A stretch of 46,381 nucleotides of DNA from Pelomyxa schiedti. Taxonomy: Eukaryota > Evosea > Pelobiontida > Pelomyxidae. The position numbers and the translations under genes were made by a program. Shown piece after piece: positions 21,435 through 33,982 of this stretch (position 1 is the first letter of the stretch; every line of letters starts with the position of its first letter). The stretch covers positions 1-46,381 of the forward strand of contig JAHLWZ010000088.1 in NCBI GenBank assembly GCA_020536535.1. The letters are read 5' to 3'. The notes under the pieces are model-generated. The model was given only the letters and a program-made list of their open reading frames with translations, made no database searches and was not told the DNA's origin.

Positions 21435-24400
21435 ATGAACGAATCCAGCAACCAGAGCTCGTTTTATATTCCATCGTCCAGTGGTGGTTCTGGGAAGTGG
21501 GGGTGGTACGAGATATGTGGCGTGGTTGCCGCAGCGTGCCTTGCGTGCGTCGTGGTGGGTGCAGCTTGCGTTGTTCCTTTTTACTCAGTGTCTATGTATG
21601 ACACTCTAGGTTGCCGGTTTTCTTTTTTTATTTGGTTTTTTTTTTTGTTTTGCCCGTGTACTTTGATCTTGGAAGTGAGGGAGGCACTAATTTTTGGTTG
21701 TTAAAAAAAACAAACACCAGCCAACAGGACAAGTGCGAGTCTAGTGGCCACGTCAAAGGATGCTGCATATCAGATAAGCTCCAAGTTGGGTGAATACCAA
21801 TCGATGCTGGAGATGTATGGCGATGCAGTGATACAGGTAAAACCCACTAGTTGTGACTTTGGCATCTGCTTCGTCACGAATATGATGTGACAACATTTGA
21901 ATAGGATCGCGCCAACACTACAACTCTTCAACCTGAAAGCTGCTTTTCATGGGGAATGTTTTTTGGACTGCTGCCAGTGTATTACATCAACTCTTCAGAA
22001 TGCAACTTGGGATTGAGTGTTTTTCTTACTGACCGTCTTGGGCCAAGTGACCCTGGATACAGTACACTGATGAGCAAAATAAGACATCTAATGTGGGGTC
22101 AGAGCACCCGTCCCAACATTTTGGCACTCTCGTTTATGAGCAAATATGAGATTGCCGTTATAGCCAGCATAACAAGCGATGGAGTTGCTCGTGTTGCCCC
22201 TTGGTGGAATATAGAAGAAATATCGCAGGAAAAAATTGATGTCTTCAGAGGTGTACAATCACACATTGGAATCACAGAACCCATGTGGACTCCCCCACTC
22301 AAAGACCCCCGGTACAACGGGTGGAAAACTAGGCTCTTTATCCCCCTCCTCCAGTCGAACATCACGCTTGGTGTGGCCACACTTCAGCTAGCTCCCAAGT
22401 CCGTTAGTTCTTACATTTATCCCATTTCCTGATACCTCCTCCAGTGACATTATGAAATACATTGGTGAAGTGAGTGAACTCATGCCCTATAAAGGTTACT
22501 CAATGATTGTGTCTTCCAATGGTACTATTCTCGCCCTCCCAGAGAAGGGGTGGCAAGACTGGTCTCTGGGAAACAGTACCTTTAATTTCACGCAAGAGAT
22601 GAACAAAGACTCCTTTGACCCAATGTTATGGAATATTTTTCAAGTGTGTATGTGTAGAGTCCGGTACCTCTATTTAAATTGCACTATTACAGAATGAAGA
22701 GTTCACACAAGTAGGAGATCCAATCCGACACTCTATAACGGCAGCGAATGGCACAGCCCTTGCAAGTGGGACTCGCACTACACCGTTCAGAGGCGAAGAG
22801 ACCATCATTTCATGGAATCAAATCGAAACAGCCAACTGGATCGTGATATCTGTGACGAACAAGCATGAAGCTCTACGTGCCCAAGAGACGGCTCTAATCA
22901 AAGTGATCACGATGTCGTGCATTATGGGTTTCATTGTGCTTACAGTTTCAGTCTCAATTGCTATTTACTTAGCAGTAAGAAGACAATACTCACACCTCTC
23001 CAACAAGGTTTCTTTCCTTTTTTCTTTTTCTTTTTTTTTTTCTTTCTTCTAACACCACTAGGTTGCTGATCTGCATATGAAACTTGAAAGGGCAGAATCA
23101 AAAATCAATAAGCTCACAACCACTGGGGATGACGCAGCAGGAACAACATTAACCTCCGGACTTGGAAAAGTATGGGAAGAAAATGTAACAAGTCACTAAC
23201 CAATAAACACAGGTCACTGCACTGATTTCAAGACTCGTTGAGAGCCCAAGTGAACCAATAGGTATAGAAGACGTGGAGGTGCTCAAAACGGCACAAGTGC
23301 TCCTTATGACAAGGAACTTCGCAACTATAAAATTACAGTCAGACTTGACTGAGAATCAACATCAGTTCATCCTAGATTGCGGAATGCAGGTAGATGAGAG
23401 GAAAGTTAGACATAGGACACAGCGCGGGAGTGGGCTCCTAATGCATCGTGGTATCAGAAGCACTAACTCGAGCTTCAGTGGTGCCTTAGGAGCGTCGAGG
23501 GATGAATCTTGGGAAGCCCCTGAAATCATTCCGGAGATCAGCGAATGGAGTTTCAACATTTTCACAGTATTCATCTCTAAAAAAATCTCTGTAGTAAGGT
23601 ATACTCCAGGTTGATGAACACTTACGCACAAAGGGAGATGGAGGAAACGTCCTCAGTGCAGTTGGTTTTAACATCCTTTCAGCAAACTCCCTTCTCCCGC
23701 AGCAATCCACTGCAAATATAGAGCTTGACATGACTAAGTTTTTTGGATTCACCAACCGCCTCAAAGAAGGCTATTCAAAACATGCAAACCCATATCACAA
23801 CTGCCTACATGCAGCTGATGTTACGCAAGCAATGCACGTTCTTCTTAAAATGGCGTGTGAGGGGCTGCCTGAGTTTGCTGCATGCCTTTCCCCCCTGGAC
23901 AAAATTTCCTGTGTACTTGCTGCGCTGGCTCATGACTACCAGGTATGCAAACCGAATCCGCTTAGTTTTCATGCTCACTAGAACTTCTCACCATACAGCA
24001 CCCAGGATTGAACAGTAACTTCTTGAAAGAGACCCTGAATCCGATTTATGTGCAGTATGGTGACTCTGTTTTGGAGCGAATGCATGCAGCCACGGCACTG
24101 AAGACACTTTACTTCCGGCAGAGTTGCCGTGCTTTATCTATGCTGTCACCAGAGGACCAGTTCCAAGTCCATTCCACTATGATGAGCCTCATCCTAGCTA
24201 CGGACATGGCTAAGCACATTGATATAATTGAGACCATGAAGAGTCTTGGCGTCGGCACTAGGACAACAGCAGCCTCTCTCTTTATAAGTCTCACAGGCAG
24301 TGGACCTGATGAGCAACAAGTAAAGACAAACAAGCTGCTGGTATTGAAAGTTCTCATGAAGATCGCCGATTTGTCGAATGTCATTAGAGACTGGCCAGGT

Positions 24401-24866
24401 TTCTTTCTTGCTGTTTTCCTATCTGCTCGCCTCTTCTGATTCCAACAACAAACAAAAAAAAGTGTGTCAGAGATGGACATATAACCTTGTGAAGTAAATT
24501 CCCAATCTCCTAATATCCTACCCTCGACTGATAGTTACGCAGTGAGTTCAAGCATCAAGGGGAGGAAGAGAAACTACAAGGTATTCCTACCAGTAAGTTC
24601 ATGGACGGATCCACAACTCCACAAGAAATGCAAAACACGTATGACTTCTTTCCTCTGCACGCAATCAATTGAGCACGCCACTGCACCTTATAATACCACA
24701 TTTCAGTAGTATTAATACTATGAAAGTAATGATGTTCACTAGGTTCATACCACTAATTGTGATCCCGCTTCTCAAGACTATCTCCAGCCTCTTCCCCAAC
24801 TTCAGTATTTTGGAGCAACGTGCATGGGACAACCTTGAAAGATGGAGGTCCCTTTCCCACACCTGA
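21435..24866 (+). CDS. transmembrane sensor with C-terminal cyclic nucleotide phosphodiesterase domain
   Basis: Predicted receptor-like enzyme that hydrolyses cAMP or cGMP. After MNESSNQSS comes a first membrane helix (ICGVVAAACLACVVVGAA). About 400 residues of putative extracellular, Cache-like sensor follow (SMIVSSNGTILALPEKGW, VISVTNKHEALRAQE), then a second helix (VITMSCIMGFIVLTVSVSIA). A short coiled segment leads to the class I PDE catalytic domain: YHNCLHAADVTQAMHVLL, AALAHDYQHPGLNSNFL (metal-binding HD and HPG), MSLILATDMAKH, KIADLSNVIRDW, EFKHQGEEEKLQGIPTS and PLIVIPLLKTISSLFPN. All catalytic landmarks are present. An intron splits HDYQ from HPG. The layout, sensor outside and PDE inside, suggests signal-controlled cyclic nucleotide breakdown. 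Specificity is not predictable. Confidence 0.88.
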
Positions 24867-25110
24867 AAAACACCAAGTCTCCTATCATTTCCCTGAGCGT
24901 TTTGTACATATCAAGGCACTTTAACAAAACCCTAAAATGTACACGTATGTAAAACAGACGTAATTTAACAAATATCCCAAAATATACTGCCACTGTTGCT
25001 CCCTGTTGCAAACAAAAAAAAAATGACGCCCAACGCTTGGGGAACAAATCCTCAACCCTCTGATTCTCGAGGCATTCCCCGCCTCATTTCGGCGTACGTT
25101 TTTATCCGAA
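24867..25110. promoter_or_regulatory. PDE-transporter spacer
   Basis: An AT-rich 244-bp spacer between two plus-strand genes. No motif copy is seen. Confidence 0.3.
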
Positions 25111-27299
25111 ATGTCCCATCACGATCAGGAAGACGCCGGCGACCCCACGCCAGCCAGCAGCGTTGCCGTCGGCACCGACGAGAGCGAGCCGCTGCTTACG
25201 GGCACAGCGGAGGCCCACGGCGACGCGTCGGCGTCCGTGAACGCCGAGCCCGGCGACACTGTGAGAGATTCGTCGCCCTCGTCGTCGTACTCCTCTTACA
25301 CATCGTCTTCTTCGTCGTCTTCGTCTTCGTACTCGTCGTACACGTCGTCTTCATCGTCTTCTTCGTCGTCTTCGTACGACAGCGACGACGATGACGACGA
25401 GAAGGGCGGGGACAAGTCAGAAAACAACAAGACGAAGGACAAGGGGGACACGGCGACGTTGTTGGACGTGGTTTTGTGCAACACTAAAGGGAAGGGCGCC
25501 ACTGTTTTCTCATCATCGGTCAACTTGTCAAACGCAATTCTGGGATCTGGCTTACTCAGCCTTCCTTTTGCGATAGCTTCTGTTGGTCTGATTCCAGGCC
25601 TAATGTTTATCTCTAACTTAACAAAAACACAAACACAAACAAGCGAAACAAAATAACAAAAAAACAAAAAATCAAGTCCATTTTTGTGACATACTTAGGT
25701 TCATAGTAATATTTGGAGGATTGGCATTTTTGGGTGCACACCTTTTAATGTGCACATCTCGCACACTCGAAGAACTTCATCGTGGAAAAGAGTTTCCAGA
25801 AGTTACTTTTTACACTGTTGCCGTGAGGATTCACCCGAAGTTACCTTACTTGGTTGATCTTGCTGTAATGATCAGTAATGGTTTTTCACTCACAGGCTAC
25901 TTGATAGTTATAAGTGAGCCACCCTTTTTCTTTTTTATTTATAAACCTTACATTTCTTCACCGAAAAAAAAAGGTGATATGCTTCCAGACATCATCAAAG
26001 CACTTTGGCCATCATGCCCAGATTTCATGGACTCCTATAAATTTTGGCAACTTATGGCAATACTGTTCATTGGACCTCTTTGCTTCTTCAAGAAATTTGA
26101 CTCTTTCCGATTTGCCTCGTTGGTCCTTTCTATTTCCTTCATGAAGAATTCTCACTTAATAATTACACTTCCTACAACAAAAGTATTGGCGCAATGGTTG
26201 CTGTGTTTTATCTTGTTGGCCTTACAATAGCAATGTACTTTATGGCCCCTGCAGAGGTAGTTAGGGAACCAATTCAACTTGTGGCCATAAGCACAGATGT
26301 GTTTTCATCAATGCCCATTTTCATATTTGCCTTTGGCTGTTGCACCAATGTATTTGTTGTCTTACCCAATACTTGTTTGATTTGAACTCTAGGTGTTCCC
26401 TGTGTTTTACGAGTTGAGAACCAGACGATACTTCAAGGCAAACTTTGCGTTAACAAATGCTATTTTTTTCACTGGAGGTGAGAAAGGACACTTTCTCCGT
26501 TTTTTTTTTTGTTCTCTATTTCTCAGTTCTAGCTGTGCCATTTATGTAGGTTTCCTTTTCTAAACCCATGTTTAGTTATCTATGTGATTGAGGGAAGTTT
26601 TGGATATGCCTCTGTTGGGCCCAATGTTGACTCCAATGTTATCAATTCTTGTACCTACAAACTTCAAGGATCAACACTAACGAATCTGCAAGATCCCGTG
26701 GACATGTTGTCTGTTACATTTGCCCGAATATTCATGGTCTTTCTTGTTTCTTTCTCTTATCCTGTAAGTCACTTTCTTAGTGCAAGCTTTCAAACAAACA
26801 AATGAAACTATATAAAAGCTGCAAGTCTACCCCATTAGGAAATGCATTGATTCCACACTCTTTGCGGGGAGGAAGCCTGACAATTGGTACCCCAATGTTA
26901 GACATGTACTGGAGACATTTTTCTGGCTTATATTGACCTTCTTATTTGCCTTCTTTTTCCGGGAGCTGGATATTGTAACTTTTCTCATGCCTTCTTTCTA
27001 AAAAAAAATGTGCATTGTAATCTGCGATTAGGTTCTTTCTCTGGCCGGCTCATTGGGCAGTACACTTACTACCTACCTTCTTCCCGGTGTCTTTTACTGG
27101 TATATTGTAATATCAATCCGTTACATAATATAAAACTTCTTCCCCTAGCGAGGTTCTTACCACTAAGTTTAGGTTCTATCACCAGAAACCATATTGGCAC
27201 TTCCGTAGAATTGTAGCACTATCCATTGCTCTATTTGGCGTATTTGGTGGTCTGCTTTGTGCCACCTTCACCCTCCTCAATGAGTACCTTTTTACATGA
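25111..27299 (+). CDS. SLC38-type amino acid transporter (AAAP family)
   Basis: Predicted sodium- or proton-coupled amino acid transporter of plasma or endolysosomal membrane. A long acidic, Ser-rich N-terminus (MSHHDQEDAGDP.. with poly-Ser/Tyr and DDDDDEKGG) precedes the first transmembrane helix, which carries the family motif SVNLSNAILGSGLLSLPFA. Later helices include VDLAVMISNGFSLTGYLIV, FWQLMAILFIGPLCF, IFAFGCCTNVF, YVIEGSFGYAS and GVFGGLLCATFTLLNEYL. Seven or more short introns are needed. The N-terminal Ser block is duplicated (SSYSSYTSSSS twice). It is in tandem with the TMEM144-like gene. Confidence 0.85.
25274..25392 (+). repeat. duplicated Ser/Tyr codon block followed by Asp codons
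   Basis: TCG/TCT/TAC codons encode SSYSSYTSSSSS twice in succession, then Asp codons. Simple-sequence growth inside the disordered N-terminus of the transporter is likely. Confidence 0.75.
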
Positions 27300-27415
27300 A
27301 ACGCGCACAAGACAGACCCTTCTTTCTTCACAAAGTTAACTTGGCATTATTAATAGTAATGCCAAAAGACCGAAAGGGCACAATCAGAAGTGGCACTGTG
27401 ATTGATTAGGCGAAA

Positions 27416-29044
27416 ATGAATTACAGCAGCAGTGAGTCGTCGTTGAGTGACGATGACACCTCAGGGGTAATTATTGGTTCTGTTGCCCTCTCAGTCTCCG
27501 TTATGGGATTCGGAACGTTTTTGCGTATGTACGGAATGTTTCGTCGAACGACACCCACAAACAAATTGTCCAATTACCCTCGCTTGCTTTGCCACTCTAC
27601 CAGCTGTATTTTGTTGGCTAATTACATAGGAGATAGTCCCGGTGAAAAAAGTACCCACTGGTGATGGGTATTGTATGAGCTTACTGTTCCTTTCTGGGGG
27701 TGACATTGTTTGTACCTAGGGTTTTTTTCCAATGGGTGATGTGTTGTGGGATTTGGTGTGTTGGACTCTCGGCAAATGCCGCTGCTGGATTTCCTAAATT
27801 TGAGCCTCTCTCTATGCTTGGTGGCCTACTTTGGTGCACGGGTACAGTGTCTGTTTTCCGTTTTGTTGTTTTGGAACTGCAACTTCCATACTGATTACTT
27901 TCTCTCCCGCCAATATAGGCAACGTTTTGGCAGTACCAATCATTAAGTTGATTGGGCTTGGTTTAGGTCTATGCCTCTGGGGAGTGGTAATTTTTTTGTT
28001 GGATTCTTTTCTCCTCTTTCACATTTCCTAGACAGGGTTTTTGATTGGGTGGATGGCCGGCACATTGGGGCTTTTTGGTATCAACCAGCAAGAAGGTATC
28101 TCAGTTTTTATTTATCCTCTTTCCAATACTTCATCACAGTCAAAACCCCAGCATTCAATTATGTTGGGGCTGCCTTGAGTGTCTGTGCCATTTTATTGTT
28201 TGCTCTAATCAAAACACAACCTTCAAACGATGCAAAAATTTTCAGCTCTCTAAGAACACTACTTAGAAATAGAAGTGGTGTGACTTATACTTTCATCCTT
28301 TCATTTACTTCATTTAAGCAACCGGAGACACAACGGCTCTGTTGGAAAATGTCAATATACAAACACCCCCAAAACCCACTATTAGTGATTGGGCACTTCT
28401 GGATAGACTTTCTCCCCTCCAAAAGGTTTTTTTTCACGAAGCTGAGACACAAAGACTAAATTCAGGGAACAGAGAATTTGTGGAGTGGTGCTTGCTCTTC
28501 TTAGTGGCGTGTTTTATGGCTTAAACTTCATTCCATCCCAATACCTCATTGATCATGGAGACGGTGGTTTGATACACAGTTCAGACGGGATTGACTATGT
28601 ATTTAGCCATTTCAGTGGAATTTTGGCGGCAAGCACTCTTTATCTGCTCCTATACTGTGTGGCTATGAAAAACAAGCCCGTGGTATTTGAAAGAGCTGTG
28701 CTACCTGGTACCCAGCAATGGATAAGATTACCTTTGCTAACTTTACAAAGGTGCAATTTCTGGTTTTGTAAGTACTATGCCAACCTTACAAACTGGAAAG
28801 TAATTTGCATAACCAGATGTTTGGAATCAGTGAAGCATGTATGTTTGTAGCCAATGTGAATCTTATGCTGGTTGTTACCTTCCCCGTTGCTTCCACTGGG
28901 CCTGCCATTGTTGGAACACTGTGTGGAATTATTCTATTCAGGGAAGTGACGGGAATATTTCCACTTGTGCTGGTTGCCATTGCCTTTAGTGTAACTCTTG
29001 TGGGTGTGACTTTCATCACACTGTCACAAGTGGTGGCCTTGTGA
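27416..29044 (+). CDS. TMEM144-like multi-pass transporter
   Basis: Member of the TMEM144 family, related to drug/metabolite and sugar transporters. Landmarks: LLPVKKVPTGDG then VFFQWVMCCGIWCVGLSA, FPKFEPLSMLGGLLWCTG, VPIIKLIGLGLGLCLWG, LIGWMAGTLGLFGI, and in the second half GVFYGLNFIPSQYLIDHG and PAIVGTLCGIILFREVTG. The N-terminus is short and acidic (MNYSSSESSLSDDD). Introns lie between each block; the first is about 113 nt. The internal two-half symmetry is visible (VPVKK-like and FIPSQY segments). The transported substrate is unknown. The stop is 77 bp from the stop of the convergent neighbour. Confidence 0.87.
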
Positions 29045-29121
29045 AAATTGTAATCTTTGGGATTTCAATCACAAAACTTTTATGGAATTGCTATCGTCTA
29101 TTGTTTTAAATTTGACGTTAG

Positions 29122-30321
29122 TTATTGAACATGTGCTGTAAGGAGCAAAACGCCTGTGGGGTTATAGATACACCACGTTTTAGTGTTGTTTTGAATGACA
29201 TTTAGGAAGCCATGTGAAGCAAACACTATTGGTTCTTCCTCATCCAAACGCAGCACAAAAAAGCGGTCAGCAAAAGAATTGCATTTGGGGAGTGTGTAGA
29301 AAAGCAGCTCTTTCTCTGTTGGCTTGAGAACAAAGTGGTTGTTGTCTATGCGAACAATGAATTTGACTGAACGTGATAAAGTTGTGGATCCCTGCATTCC
29401 GGGGTAATATATCCTGCAGGACTGAGGAACGGTGTAGTTCCACCATGAAAGAGCAAAAGTTTCTGTGGACAGAACAGTCTCCAGAATTGCTGGAGTTACA
29501 AGTGTAGTTTCAGATCGATAGATGAGTGTCATAGCTGGGGGAACGTTGTTATAGGCTCTGTCAATTTGAAATTTTATCAGTGCTACCCCACCATATCCAT
29601 ATGCTTCCTGGAAAGTGAGGAGTTCATCTCCACCCTCTGAAAACTCTGTTGCAAAGCTATTCAACATACTCGTTACATATCTTTCTTGAGGGAAAGTCTC
29701 TGGAGTGCCACCTGTCACCTTTTTTTTTTTAAAAAAAAGTTTATCCTACGGAGAGAGCAGTTTAATATTATAAGCTTAAAGGTATTTCAAGAGAACCTTC
29801 CATATGAATATATGCTGGGCCCTGCCAGGCATGGCAACCACCCACTTTGAGTTACACATCATTCTGGGAATGTCGCGTCCGAGTTTTTTGAACTTCCAGT
29901 TCGTCAACTGACTGCGAGTGCAAAAGTTCCACAGAAATGCCCGGTCGTCGCCCATCACGAGGGCAACGCCAGCGGCGCGATCCAAGAAGCCGCAGAATAC
30001 GCCGGGAATCTGTCCCCATGCGATGAGATCGGGATCTACAGTGTGGGTAACTAGATCTGGGTCGGCAGTGGAGAAGGAGGAGAGGCCGAGGGTGGGCGAG
30101 ATCGAAGCGGCGAGAAACAGGCTGTCGTATTCGAAGACGCAGATCTGGCGAGAAGATCTGTGTCCCAGGACCCAGGTGCGTCCGATGTCGCGAAGTGTGT
30201 CGCTGGGTATGTGACGTGCCGGACTCGTGCCACCACACCGCGGTACTTGTGCGCAACAAAGTGCCAAGATCTGAGCCCTCGCCCCTATTCCCCGTATGTC
30301 CCGCAACCCACTCACCCGCAT
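29122..30321 (-). CDS. lineage-restricted protein with an N-terminal PRCG..SPAR motif, function unknown
   Basis: Two exons joined by one intron in phase 0 (after IFIWK, resuming VTGGTPET). The protein is about 375 residues with no signal peptide or helix. The N-terminus has GARAQILALCCAQVPRCGG then SPARHIPSDTLRDIGRTW. From memory, this pattern recalls a large family in the archamoeba Pelomyxa; that is not a database result. The rest is a series of beta-rich blocks with recurrent aromatic residues (SKWVVAMP, FIVRIDNNHFVL, WCIYNPTGVLLL), consistent with a beta-propeller. The intron has a T/A homopolymer near its acceptor. Confidence 0.65.
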
Positions 30322-30975
30322 GGTTTCTTTTTCCCTTGTGTTTTGTTAATTGCAACGATACAGGCCCGGACAATCACCTCTTCTGAAGAAGTGCTCACAC
30401 TGCAGATCTTGGACAAGGTGTGTGAGGAAGATGACGTGACACGTGGTCCCAATTAATTGTGCGATGTGGGGAATCTGGGGTGCAGGTGGGAAAGGAAGCT
30501 CTGATTTGGGGAAGCAGATAGAACACTTTCTTTCTAGAGGGGGCCCGAAAATGCATCGAACTTCTGCGAGCTACGTCACAAGTCCACGAATATGCAGCCG
30601 GTTGAGAATTGACGAATCTGATCCACAGAGTCAAGTGATTGGAATCAACAGCGTGACAGGCAAATTCCGTCAAACAAGCGGAAGAAGAATTTTTCCCTTT
30701 CGCCAAACATACCAAATTAAATCAGCTTCGGGTCACTAGGCAGGTCACCACACAGCGGGCGGTGCAATACACAATCTCCGCTCTCGCCAGATCCAAACAC
30801 CTCCCCGGCTTGTTGTTTTGGATCTCCTCGTTACTTTCCACTACTACTCTACGAGTCGTTGTTGCACACATACTTTTCCCTCTTCCCTCTTGCTTGCGGG
30901 GCCCCAAGTTACGAAGACGCACTTTCACACCCGTAATCGTGGCATTATCGAATCTGTGAACGCCTTTCCAGCGTG
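30322..30975. promoter_or_regulatory. divergent 650-bp spacer
   Basis: Lies between two divergent starts. Minus-strand open frames of 106 and 127 codons (30395-30715, 30722-31105) have no recognisable domain, and the second overlaps the PQ-loop gene. They are most likely chance frames in GC-rich DNA, but a small gene cannot be excluded. Confidence 0.35.
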
Positions 30976-32391
30976 ATGTCGATAGACCCATGTAAAGCAA
31001 ACCCAGATGACCCTTCCACATCTGGCTCTGAGCTCCAGCAGTGGCTAAACATTCTCGTAGAGATGAGTGTACCAAAGGAGGTTGTATATTCGTTACTCGT
31101 TGCATCGGTCGCTATTGCTGTTGTACCGCAGGTGCGCCTTTCTCCATTCCATGTAATATACTTATGCTCATGATAGCACGTGAAATTCTTCAGAAAACGA
31201 ACACACGAAGGTGTGAGCATGACTTCATTACTGATGCAGAACATAAAGCTGTTTTCTGTAGCTGCCAATACAAGTAGCGTTGCATAACTGTTATCTCTTG
31301 GAGCTAATTAATAATCCAGTTTTACTAAAACAACAGCAAATCAAGGCTTGCACGTTTGTGGTATGACCTTATTGTTTTTCTCTGTATTTTAATATCGTGC
31401 AGGGCATAAGCGAATGTATGCCGTCGTTGTTTTCTCTGTTGCAAAACACCTTTGCTTGGATTTTTTGCTTTCCCTTGTATGTAACCAAAATATTTACTCG
31501 GCTCTAATCTCCACCAGCATGGTGTACTGGGTTATCTTCTTCAAGTCGCCGAAGCGAAATCCCAAGCACTTTCTTTTTGGGATATTTTCCTTAATTGGAT
31601 TTCTAGTTTTCTTTATTATCATTTCTGGCGTTGGAGTTCTGTTCAGGTTCATCCATTTTCTAGTCCAGCTCCGGCTAATGATTGTGATAGTGTACATCTT
31701 GGTCCCTGTGCAAACCCCACTCTTTATCTTGCTAAAAGTCTTGGTATATTTGCAGCTATGCTCACTGTGATTGAGTGGGCCCCGCAAATATGGACAACTT
31801 TTTGGACTAAGGTCTGTAACACTAGTGCTAGTGTTTCCCCTCTCAACCTTTTTAGGCAGCAAGAACACTTTCCCTCCCTATGGTTTGTGTGTTTGCGCCT
31901 GGTACACTGGTTGGAGCTGGGTTCATGATCTTTGTATCCAAAGATACATGGAGTACATGGCTCCCTCAACTTGTATCAGGAATTCAATTATTCATTCTTC
32001 TCGGTTTACTGTTCTACTTTAGCCCTCAGGTTTCCACTCCTGGTTTTTTTCTGTTTTATCCTCATACACATTGCAGAAAGAAAAAATGGGCAAATGCTTG
32101 CAGAAACTTTCAAAGAAGCCCACACCTACGGATTTAGCTGGATGTGGGGTGGGTGACGTGGAACTAAATGAACTACCTGCTGAGGTGCACAGTCAACCTG
32201 ACAAAACCATTAAAGTGGGAGAAGCTGGCGGTGGGGCTGCAGAAGTTGCAACTGGTGGGGGTGATACCGCACAAGAAAAAAAGGATGATAGTGAGCCCAG
32301 CACAGACAGTAGCAAGGAGGAAAAAGTTATTGTGCAAATAGAGAACACTGGCACCACAGGTGACACAAAGGCAAAAACATCAGAGTGCTAG
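30976..32391 (+). CDS. PQ-loop repeat membrane protein
   Basis: Predicted seven-helix PQ-loop protein (the family of lysosomal cationic amino acid and cystine transporters and MPDU1). Two PQ motifs are visible: VASVAIAVVPQ joined by a short intron to HVKFFRKRTHEGVSMTSLL, and ..VIEWAPQIWTTFWTKK followed by FSLPM and a hydrophobic block. The C-terminal tail is long, cytosolic-like and rich in Gly, Asp and Lys (DLAGCGVGDVELNELPAE, ending TKAKTSEC). ATG 30976 gives MSIDPCKANPDD. Middle exons (31310-31760) are only partly resolved. It converges on the START gene. Confidence 0.75.
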
Positions 32392-32523
32392 AAATAGCAT
32401 TTTGTAACGGCAGAACCACACTCACACCTCCACTTATTTATAAAATAAACATAAGCAAAATTTTGTTGTAACAAATTGGCTATTCCTTTGTTTTTTTAAC
32501 AAAAATGATTTTCGTTTATTTTT

Positions 32524-33678
32524 TTAGTGCTTTGGGTCCCAGGTGGCTAGAACTTCTTTCATTTTTTTTACTTGAGCGGACTGTTTCTTTATCATAAAGT
32601 TAATGAGCCAGGCTGGAATCCATCCCTTTGGGTCAGCATCTATAAAAAAAAAAGCCCGGTTTGAGTTGATTCTATCGTTTGGGATTGTTGCTTACGGCCA
32701 ACAGTAGTCACTAGGGTCTTGTTCTCCTCAACGGATTGGAGAGTACAAGCTAGGAGGAGTGTTATAGCACGCAGGAATCTGAAATTAGAAATTGGAAATG
32801 AGGAATAAGCAAGAGGAGAGAGGAAATGTGAACATACCCGGGGGTTGCTGGTACTGAGGCATGCTCACAGGAGCACCTGATGCGAAATGAGAAATAAGCT
32901 GTGACAGACGAAAATATACCCATAGTAGGCGGCATTAGGGCCGGAGCGTTTGTGCGATGTTATCAACAGGGATTCACGGGAAGACATTGGCCAGGGAAGG
33001 GACATCTTCATTTGAATAACCTTTGTTCCGGTTACGAAATTAAGGAGACAAAAAAGGGCACACCCTGAGTGTTGGACTTAGTTCTTCAACAACTCGATAC
33101 GCCTCCAATTCGGGTGACAGTCTGAAGATAACATAAGTGGATACTATGGGGTGTAGGGATGTGTACTGTTTCCTAGTCTCAAAGTCGGCATCCCACAGGA
33201 ACTGGAGCTGTTCAAGAGTCAGAGAGCGATTTTTGCTCTCACAAGAGAACAAAGTCATACATACCATTTTGTCAACGGAAACATCAAAAGTATAAGCTGT
33301 CTTTACAGCCAAGAAAGAGCTCCCTGGTAACATTTTTTGCCACATTTTCAAGGTAGGCAAAGCTGTTTGTATAAAGGCAGCATTAGAACCACAAGAATAA
33401 CATAATTGGAAAGACAGTTGCACAAAGTCAACCATCCCATAAGTATGGGGAGCCAAAAATCACGTACACTTCTCGCCATGGTCTATTTCGGCCCAGCCCT
33501 CCAGTGACTCGAGGATTGGGTCCCCGCGAGCCTGCAATTGGTCCACGATCACCTGCGCCTGTGTAGCGTCGCTCACCACGGGCGGCACAAACACAGTTGT
33601 GGGACTGGCAGCGGTGGAAGTAGTAGTGGTGGGGGCAGCAGCGGACTCTGACGACGAAGCAGCTGACTCGGTGGCCAT
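32524..33678 (-). CDS. START-domain lipid-transfer protein
   Basis: Single StAR-related lipid-transfer domain, expected to carry a sterol, phospholipid or sphingolipid between membranes. The N-terminus is Ala/Ser/Thr-rich (MATESAASSSES). Domain blocks: LESLEGWAEIDHGEKS, AVKTAYTFDVSVDKM, LQFLWDADFETRKQY, VVEELSPTLR, SSRESLLITSHKR, RAITLLLACTLQ, ENKTLVTTVG, and the diagnostic ending DADPKGWIPAWLINFMIKK. Introns were bridged by phase at each step. The ATG is set inside CCCACAATGG, an 8-of-9 match to the ATTGTGGGA element. It is divergent from the M16 gene 304 bp away. Confidence 0.85.
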
Positions 33679-33685
33679 TGTGGGT
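33677..33685 (-). promoter_or_regulatory. ATTGTGGGA-like element (8 of 9) over the START gene start codon
   Basis: ATTGTGGGT here, so the coding strand reads ACCCACAATG and its ATG is the predicted start codon. One mismatch from the consensus. Confidence 0.45.
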
Positions 33686-33982
33686 CGGTTCTTTTGTTGT
33701 GTTTGTGAGGGAAGGAGACGAGGGTGCCTTTATAACTGCAGAAGATTGTTCCTGCTGTGAGGGTTTTCTAGATCTTCTGGATTTCGCCAGCGGGGAAATC
33801 TTGCACTTACCTTAGAGTTAATTGGGAAGTGGATGTAGGGTTCGTCCTCCATTTCCCAATGATGTTCCAACTTCCTTGTGTTGTTGCTCACATCGGTCAG
33901 AGGTGACGAGACCTTCGCCTCAAGAAAAGATCGCAAGGAACCTGAATATCCCGTTCGGTAATTTGAGCGGCCGAGTGCGGAA
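33679..33982. promoter_or_regulatory. divergent START / M16 intergenic region
   Basis: A 304-bp spacer flanked on both sides by element copies (33677 and 34043). It holds a minus-strand open frame of no evident meaning. Confidence 0.4.

Noticed and set aside
25296-25667. Minus-strand 123-codon acidic frame
   Set aside because: Complement of the Ser/Asp codon repeats at the transporter N-terminus.
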